Both the position numbers and the translations under genes were made by a program. Positions 57,566-64,000 of a stretch of 64,000 nt of DNA are shown here, in pieces. This DNA comes from Bactericera cockerelli (lineage: Eukaryota > Arthropoda > Insecta > Hemiptera > Triozidae). The notes below the pieces were generated by a model, which searched no databases, had not been told where the DNA came from, and was given only the letters and a program-made list of their open reading frames with translations. The stretch is from NCBI GenBank assembly GCA_024516035.1, contig CM044957.1:5057017-5121016 (forward strand), written 5' to 3'. Every line of letters begins with the position of its first letter. The first letter of the stretch is position 1.

Positions 57566-58142
57566 AACTCCTGGTAATGTGACACGTTGTTTGAAAAAAA
57601 AAAGAAAAAAAATATTGTTATCTTTAAAAACCAGTACCTTATCACTGACAGAATTAATTGTTCCTGGTCTGGAATCGAACCATGACCTTCTGTTGCTGGA
57701 CAACTGGACAAGTGTTGACCCGCTGGGAGCTGGCTCAATATGGACCAGGTCAATTTGCGTGGACAAAACGGAATGTAAAATAATCTACCTTTTTTGATAA
57801 ACAATATTGTTTAGTTGGGGATTGCTGAAAAAAAAAACCAAGCAAGCATGCTGATAGGTAGCTATATTTTTTTTTAAACACAAGTTGAAGTTAAGGAATG
57901 ACCAATCCCCATGGCATATGGTGTGAATGTACGTTTAATGTTTTAACCTCTCTCAACAAGTTAGTGAGCTCGAAGTTCTAACCAAGTTACAACTTTCTCA
58001 AAGTTATAACTAATCTACAGGGCAGGGCTTTTGCAGATTCCTAGTCCTATATGCTAGCTTCCGAACACAGAGCTTTCTGTGAATCCATCAATTAGACAGT
58101 GGATGTTGCTTTAATTATTGTGTTTTATGTGATTCTATATTT

Positions 58143-58295
58143 ACCGACCTCAGTAGCTCGATCGATAATGCGGCGGACTTGTAATCTGGAGGTCGGTGGT
58201 TCAAGTTCCGGTTTCAGCGTAGATTTCGTAAATCGAGTTTGAGTAGTTGTGACATCACGAAAGTGATTAACACAAATATGATGATATTTATTTTC
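58143..58295 (+). mobile_element. SINE-A copy, full length, 11-bp TSD
   Basis: ACCGACCTCAGTAGCTCGAT ... GGTTCAAGTTCC ... GTTGTGACATCACGAAAGTG. Perfect direct repeat ATTCTATATTT at 58132-58142 and 58296-58306. It defines the ends of the ~150-bp family. Confidence 0.92.
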
Positions 58296-58621
58296 ATTCT
58301 ATATTTATTTTCAAACAAAAAACAAGGATTTTTTTTTGCTTACTTACACTTATACCTCACCTTCTGTCTCTAAGTGGCGTAGACTATTTTAGATCTTGAC
58401 CAAGAGAGCTCAAAGTACTTGTTGCAACCTGACTCCTCGATCTATTTGGTCAAGTATCTCACAATGTGTACACAGTATCATGTTTAACCAATAGGTACCG
58501 TATGGGCTTCGACCTTGCCAATGGTAGCTCTTCTCATATGCAGACTATGCGATTGAACTCCAAATGTTGCAACACCAGATTTAAAATCAATACAGGATAC
58601 TTATAATGGACTATATTCAAA

Positions 58622-58880
58622 TACTAGCCGTTTGCCCGTGCTTTGCAACGGGACTAAATTTCAAATTTACTAAGGCATGGCCGTACTGCTGGACAGCAAT
58701 GCCTTTTTGAACTTTTATAATTTTTCTGGACAAAGCGATAGTGGTTTTGGGGGGGTCAATTCTGAGAAATTTTTCGCTATCTCTTACCGTTTTGGCTAAA
58801 CAACTCCGGACAAACAAACATAGGTACCTAGGTAAGTAGGTAGGTAGGTAGGTAGTCCTTTTTTCTGTTTTATATTATAG
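58622..58880 (+). mobile_element. interspersed LINE-tail-like repeat
   Basis: CTAGCCGTTTGCCCGTGCTT near 58623 and CTCCGGACAAACAAACATAG, a GGTAGGTA microsatellite and TATTATAGAGATT at the end. The layout resembles 17993-18240 but the sequence is different. Confidence 0.55.
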
Positions 58881-59790
58881 AGATTTACATATACAATATA
58901 TAGGTGCATACATAATATAAAGATAATCAGTACTGTTTACTATTCACAATGGTACATGGATAATATTATGAGTTATTAGGTAGGTGAATTGCACAGTTAG
59001 GTCTTGGGATTGTAGGTACTTTAATGGATAGATAGTTAATCAGATGATGAATGAGGAACATTTCTTTACAATGCTCATTAATATGTATTTGCATAAACCA
59101 GAAAGAACGCTATGCTTTTGTGCCGGCACTTACGGCGAATGGCGCGCGGCGTTTCCTAAAAGTGCGTTCTATAAGAGGGGTGGACAAAGATGAGCCAGTC
59201 GTTAATATGAGCCACTTCCCCTACCCCAGTAACTTCTCAAGAGAGAAAATGGAAGGGAGTATTATCATTCTACGGGGTGCTTAAATTATTCTAGCTATGC
59301 AAAATGGCCGATTTTATGTGACAAGTTCAAATTTTCCCACCTATGGCTCAATTGGCTCATATTAGCCGCATAGGTTGGAAATATGTACTAAACGGTTTGT
59401 GTGTGGAGTTCTCAGTTCGAATCGAATATTTTTTTAAATTTATTTAATAACAAGATACCTAACATATACAAAGGTATTTTTTCTAAGCTAAAGCTTCTAA
59501 GAAATACTAAACAAGACATGGAGGAACAAGTAATGGATAACTCATAATGCCTCAAATTTGTCACCTAACAAACTATGCAATATGGCTACCGTTATCACCG
59601 CCAAAAGCATGTAAAGAAAAATAATTATTTCGTTATTGTTGTGATTTCCTATGTGTTCCAGCTATCCAAAATGGCCACTTCTATGTGACAAGTTCATTGA
59701 AATATTATAATTAAATGTTTTATTAATACAAAGACATATGTACGATATATTATTATGTATATGTACAATACAAATAATTATTAAAAAAAA
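58881..59790. other. gene-free stretch
   Basis: Holds a locally repeated phrase (CAAAATGGCC ... TATGTGACAAGTTCA at about 59301 and 59668). No coding sequence recognised. Confidence 0.4.
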
Positions 59791-59870
59791 AAAAAAAAAA
59801 ATGTCCTAACTAAAGGGTGGTTTTATTGCCTATGGGCCCTATGGCAATCTCTTCCACCCAACCCTTATGA
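59777..59870 (-). mobile_element. LINE 3' tail
   Basis: Complement of GGTTGGGTGGAAGAGATTGC ... CTTTAGTTAGGACAT. A 20-base A-run at 59779-59801 lies at its 3' side on the + strand. Confidence 0.65.
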
Positions 59871-60599
59871 GTTCTCCATTGCTTATTCCTCCATGGCCTG
59901 ATGGGTGTTATACTTACAGGCGCATCATGGGAACCTCTCTTCAAACAGCATGGACCCTGTCACTAATCCATCATCATAAATAACCATGACGGTTATGACC
60001 TCATAAATGTGTCAAACTGTTAGCCAAATGTCTGAACTACAGGTAATATAGTTAGTGAGTTTATTGAAATGGCTCAATTACTTGTGATGTGTTTATTGAT
60101 CCGCGGAGTCTTTGAGTGAATAACGTCCCGACATGTGTTGCTTTGCATAAAACTATATGATTAATAGACATTAAGGTTTCACTTATGGGATTTATGGCTG
60201 CTGGTATTTTTAGATTTGACAAGTGTCCAATTTTTATTAAGGGCAGCTGTTAAGTTCCTCGAGAATGAACTATATTTGTTCATTGTCTATTTGTACGCAA
60301 AAAATCCAAAATAGGTGGCAAAAAAGTAACAAATTTCGGGTTTGTTGGCTGCTACGCAACTTGCACAAGTTTCTGGAGGTAGCAAATCTAGATTTTGACC
60401 ACCAATAGTGCTTTTGATGAAAAGAAAACTACCTGATATTTTTTCTCCAGGCCCTTGTTCCAAAAAATACTGTCATTCTCCTTATTTCCAAATCTCTCTT
60501 TCAATAAAATTGCACTCTGATAGGGTTGTTATTTGGGTAAACAACACTTCTGATTGGGTTGTTTGAACGAAACTTGACAGTTGAAAGGAAGAGTTGGGG

Positions 60600-61030
60600 A
60601 TATTGATCAGGTCATTGAATGTCATGACATTTAGCCACACCGTTAAAGCAGCTCAATATCTGGGACAATTTTCGTCATGACCTTAAAGTATTCAATCAGC
60701 TTCGGTGACGGCACAGCGCCCCCCGAAACCCTGATGACATTTAACTACAACTCATCAGCAGATCATTATAATTATTATATTGAACCATTTTCGTCATGAG
60801 TCATGACATTGACTATCCAATCAGCTTCGGTGACGGCACAGGGGCCCCCCAAAACCCTGATGACATTTTAGCTACAACTCACCAGCAGACCATTATATCT
60901 TGAACCATTTTCGTCATGACCTTGACTATTCAATCAGCTTCGGTGACGGCACAACGGGCCCCGGGGCTCTGATGACATTTAGCTACACCGCACAAGCAGG
61001 CCAATATCTGGGACACATCAGGCAAAGTCC
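60600..61030. repeat. tandem array of ~113-125-bp units, about 3.5 copies
   Basis: CAGCTTCGGTGACGGCACA at 60697, 60822 and 60935, each followed by CCCTGATGACATTT or CTCTGATGACATTT and preceded by CATTTTCGTCATGA or similar. Partial units flank. The preceding 60470-60610 resembles the inverted repeat at 6222-6358. Confidence 0.85.
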
Positions 61031-61224
61031 GCAACCTTGCTACCGTCATAACATAACTAACTTCATCAATCATCATCCTCATCAGCTGAGGGTATTGTAT
61101 TCTGATTCATGCTACTGCGGCCACAGGGAGTCCCAAAAGTTTTGATACAAGAGACAGGTCTGTATCTTGTGGAAATAAATACTTATCTAGAGTAAAAAAA
61201 AACAAATTATCATTTTTGTGTGAA

Positions 61225-61343
61225 TCACAATCGTGATATCACAACTCAAACTAGCTTTACTAAATATTTGCTTAACTTGGGAGTTGAACCACCGACATCC
61301 AAGTTGCAAGTCCGCCTCCTTGTTCATCAAGCTGCTGAGATCA
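61225..61343 (-). mobile_element. SINE-A copy
   Basis: AATCACAATCGTGATATCAC at the left, AACCACCGACATCCAAGTTG and CATCAAGCTGCTGAGATC at the right. A pogo-like fragment follows at 61369-61540 (CAGTCCAAACTGGATCTGG ... CATCCAGGCTCGACTG). Confidence 0.75.
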
Positions 61344-61540
61344 GTTACCGATCTAATTTTACTACAGTCCAAACTGGATCTGGAAATCCAGGGATACAAC
61401 AAGAAAACTCAAGGGACCGGATTTTTTTTTCTTTTATATCCAAGTTTCTAATAAAGAGGTTATTTTCTCTTACAGAGAGGTATATTTGATCTAGATTTTT
61501 TTCTCTTACATGGTTTCTCTTTCATCCAGGCTCGACTGAA

Positions 61541-62592
61541 TAGATGGATTGTTAATCAATTATCATCTTGTGACAAAGGGATTCTCACTACACATTCTTT
61601 TACAGGTAGGTAGATTATTTTTCCTAAAGTGGTAATTTTGCAAAGAACATACAGAAGAGTAGGCTGAGAGATGAAAACTGTGTGAGAAGATGAAAACTAT
61701 AAAAGAACATGAAATAGGCGGTAAAAGAAAGACACAAGACCAAAGATGATATGGGGAGACAATGTTGAAGAAGATCTAAGAGAGGAAACATGCAGAAAAG
61801 AGAAAGCGCTCAATAAACAGACTCAAAGATATGGACGGAAAGGATTTGTGGGACAAATGCCGACCCCAAGTAGGTTAAGGAAAATTGAGAAAAAAAGAAG
61901 ATTATTTTATTTTTTCCACTCCTGTAACTTTTCTCATGTTCTTGAACCATTCATTTTGTGGTTGTCCTCTTAATAAAATTGTAATAGAGAAATCTGCAAT
62001 TTGTGGCTATAAATATGTGGCTTTTTAGAGTTTTCAGGCGTAGAAATACTCGTTTTTAAGACCATTTTTACGCCCACGAATAGCCCCAGGCATCCATCTT
62101 AAAATTCATTTTTACAGATTTGTACGTTTTTCTCATAATGTTCCAAAACTGGCTTAAAGACAACTGAAAGGGCTCTCGCTGTTATCAAAAATTTACTAGA
62201 TTACTTCAATAAATTTATAAACAAAAGAATGCAAAATTTCCGAGACATACTGTTAGAATATTATGGATGATGTTGCTAATAGTATTGCAGTCACATCTTA
62301 CATTGCAATTAATACGTACCTTGTTGCAATTGACACAATGTCTGTCTCTCCTCTTATGCAGTTAGCGGGTACTATAGGTAGGTACTTTATCATTATTTGA
62401 CTTCACACTAGGTACAGTCTATCCATAGTACAGTTTCATTGTCCATGTGTTAAATGTGTACAGTAAAAAAACAAAAACAGCTAGATTGAACGTAATGGTC
62501 AATAGCATAATGGATACACTAATTCTCGTTTTATCACTGGAGTTAAGCAACCTTCAGCAAGGTTAGTAGTTTAGTACTTGCATGGTTGACTG
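61541..62592. other. gene-free stretch
   Basis: A SINE-G/LINE tail relic at about 61855-61905 (AAATGCCGACCCCAAGTAGG). Otherwise AT-rich without recognised features. Confidence 0.4.
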
Positions 62593-62897
62593 TTTTTTTT
62601 TTAAGATGAGTGTTTCACAGTCTTTTTTATTTCGTAGCCATGAAACAGGAGCTACTGTAGACGCTTGTGGTCTGTGTTGTAGCTTGCCCATCCCGTAGTA
62701 TGCCTCCCCTCAGATGGGCAAGAAGTGACGCAATACTTCCCAATTAGGTGCTGGGTCAATACGAGCGCACCGGAAGGTATCCCTTACACACAACTGTAAC
62801 CAAATTACGAATACAAATTTTTGTCGGCACGGGGATCGAACCCGGGACCGTCCGTATGGCAAGCGAGTGCTTAACCACTGAGCTAATCGCGCGCTCG
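62593..62897 (-). mobile_element. SINE-F copy, full length
   Basis: AAGATGAGTGTTTCACAGTC at the left through GGGTCAATACGAGCGCACCG to the tRNA-like complement GATCGAACCCGGGACCGTCC and TTAACCACTGAGCTAATCGC at the right. Confidence 0.85.
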
Positions 62898-62919
62898 CGC
62901 TCAGTGGTTAAGTTCAAAT

Positions 62920-63020
62920 TCAAACCCTCTTAATACAGGCTGGGTGAGGTCAATGTGGGTAGCTGGTTTGGAGGTTTCCAGCGAATGGAGACTAAACGTC
63001 CCGTCTTGAGCAAAGCACTT
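62920..63020 (+). mobile_element. SINE shared-body fragment
   Basis: CAGGCTGGGTGAGGTCAATG, then TTTCCAGCGAATGGAGACTA; the module found in 5S-SINE and SINE-G. Confidence 0.65.
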
Positions 63021-63113
63021 GAGAGGGGCGTTAAATCCGCAAACATGACGACTCCTGTATTGAGATCCCTAGGTTTTGGGTTTCCATTGTCAAGTTGGAG
63101 CTTCAACCAATCA

Positions 63114-63228
63114 CAGCGGACTATACTATTGAGGATACTTTTTTTTAAGATCCACCACCCCTGTTGGGCGATAGAAAGGGGGCACCTGCTGGCATTAGCC
63201 TCAATCCCCCAGCGGACTATACTATTGA
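63114..63228 (-). mobile_element. short retroposed segment with 19-bp direct repeats
   Basis: CAGCGGACTATACTATTGA at 63114-63132 and 63210-63228 is perfect. The 77-bp insert between them, read on the - strand, ends with an A8 run near its 3' side, as in a reverse-transcribed RNA fragment. The source RNA is not recognised. Confidence 0.75.
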
Positions 63229-63399
63229 TTGTCGGTCTGGCTCATCCTTGCTGTAATCCTATTTTATAATCCGGCCTAGGTCAAATAAATCTGTTGGGTA
63301 GGATGTTTGCTTAATGGGTTTAGCTAAGGGGCGCTAAGGCTCGCTAAATTGGATCAGTGCAAACTTTATGTCGCTGAATAAATAGATCAAAGTCATTTC

Positions 63400-63537
63400 A
63401 ATGATCACAATACATTAATCAAGGATCACATCCAAAGTACAGACCCGAGAAATCTCCGACTGTGCAGAGATTTGAACCCGGGTCAACTGTTTGCAAACCG
63501 AGAGCGCAACCAACTTGGACAAGGTTGCCCGATGTGA
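63400..63537 (-). mobile_element. SINE-D-like copy
   Basis: GATCACATCCAAAGTACAGA, then the tRNA-like complement ATTTGAACCCGGGTCAACTG and CAAGGTTGCCCGATGTGAC. Confidence 0.6.
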
Positions 63538-63659
63538 CCGCCATATACAAATAATAGCTAATATTTTAGAACCTCAATGACCATAAATACTACAGCGCTA
63601 CTCAATACTAAAAGGCATACTCGTATAATGACATACTACTGATTTTCATAGAGGAATTT

Positions 63660-64000
63660 CATGTATAAGCAAAAAAATTCGATTAAAACACTTCCAAGAA
63701 ATTTCTAATATAAGAAATCGGAAGAATTTTACTTCCGAGAAATTTCTAATATTAGAAATCGGAAGTATTGTGTTCGTTTTTGTAAAAAAAAATATTTTTT
63801 TGCTCCGATTTAAATTTATTTCTGGACGTTTCATAACCTACTGAGTAAATTTGGTTTTGTGTCCGTCTGTCGGTCTGTTAAAACGATTCCTTGTAACGCG
63901 CAAATCTCGGAAACTACTCGACCGATTTTGTTGAAATTTTGCACACATCTAGGAGACATTCTGTAGATGGTCCCATTTTCATCGAATTCATACCAGCGAT
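63660..64000 (+). repeat. interspersed repeat at the window edge
   Basis: A palindrome-like ATTTCTAATATTAGAAATCG is followed by GAAGTATTGTGTTCG and GTCCGTCTGTCGGTCTGTTA; it continues past the window. Inverted copy at 42331-42740. Confidence 0.65.

Noticed and set aside
59051..59284. 77-codon + strand frame
   Set aside because: No recognisable family and in a stretch with dispersed-looking repeats; not supported as a gene.
60470..61030. CRISPR-like array
   Set aside because: Direct repeats are adjacent tandem units of 113-125 bp without spacers, in a eukaryotic genome.

Overview
The window is eukaryotic genomic DNA, almost certainly from an arthropod and most likely an insect. It is AT-rich, has spliced genes with multi-kilobase introns and GT/AG splice sites, and is saturated with transposable elements. 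The elements include Ty3/gypsy, R2-like, R4/Dong-like and I-type LINEs, several SINE families, foldback elements and MITEs. I cannot name the species or order from the sequence alone. There is no sign of prokaryotic organisation, CRISPR, or functional tRNA or rRNA genes. Many of the computed open frames begin at non-ATG codons or lie opposite real coding sequence, so they were not taken at face value.

Two host genes can be reconstructed. On the + strand, positions 6739-20065 carry five exons of a clan-4 (CYP4-like) cytochrome P450. They contain the helix-I AGxDTT motif and the helix-K ExxR motif; the N-terminal anchor exon and the heme-binding C-terminal exons are missing. On the - strand, positions 26631 down to 20841 carry seven exons of an ELM2-SANT chromatin corepressor (CoREST-like SANT) ending in a Cys-rich zinc-finger-like segment. 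The genes converge, and both are cut off at a run of exactly 100 N (20741-20840), so the 3' ends of both are missing.

Layout. 1-2834: 5'-incomplete, frameshifted gypsy pol. 3000-6700: LINE tail, nested SINEs, repeats. 6739-20065: P450 exons with introns full of TSD-flanked SINEs, a 2.4 kb 8-bp-TSD DNA transposon, MITEs, a 541-bp foldback and tandem arrays. 20741-20840: gap. 20841-26631: corepressor gene with SINEs in its introns. 26632-37861: gene-free, with several TIR elements. 37862-38373: near-perfect foldback. 38514-42330: dead R4/Dong-like LINE. 43000-48010: SINEs, hairpins, minisatellite. 48026-50908: 5'-truncated I-type LINE with an 11-bp TSD. 51704-56738: inverted arms around an uninterrupted R2-like ORF (1051 codons). 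56800-64000: further SINEs, arrays and MITEs.

The most interesting result is the SINE landscape. One abundant family has a head clearly derived from 5S rRNA, with its own TSDs. It shares a central body module with at least one tRNA-headed SINE family, which suggests modular exchange of Pol III heads. Several SINE insertions sit directly on splice junctions of the two host genes. One target-site duplication includes the P450 5' splice site itself, and one corepressor exon appears to use a donor at the edge of a SINE head.
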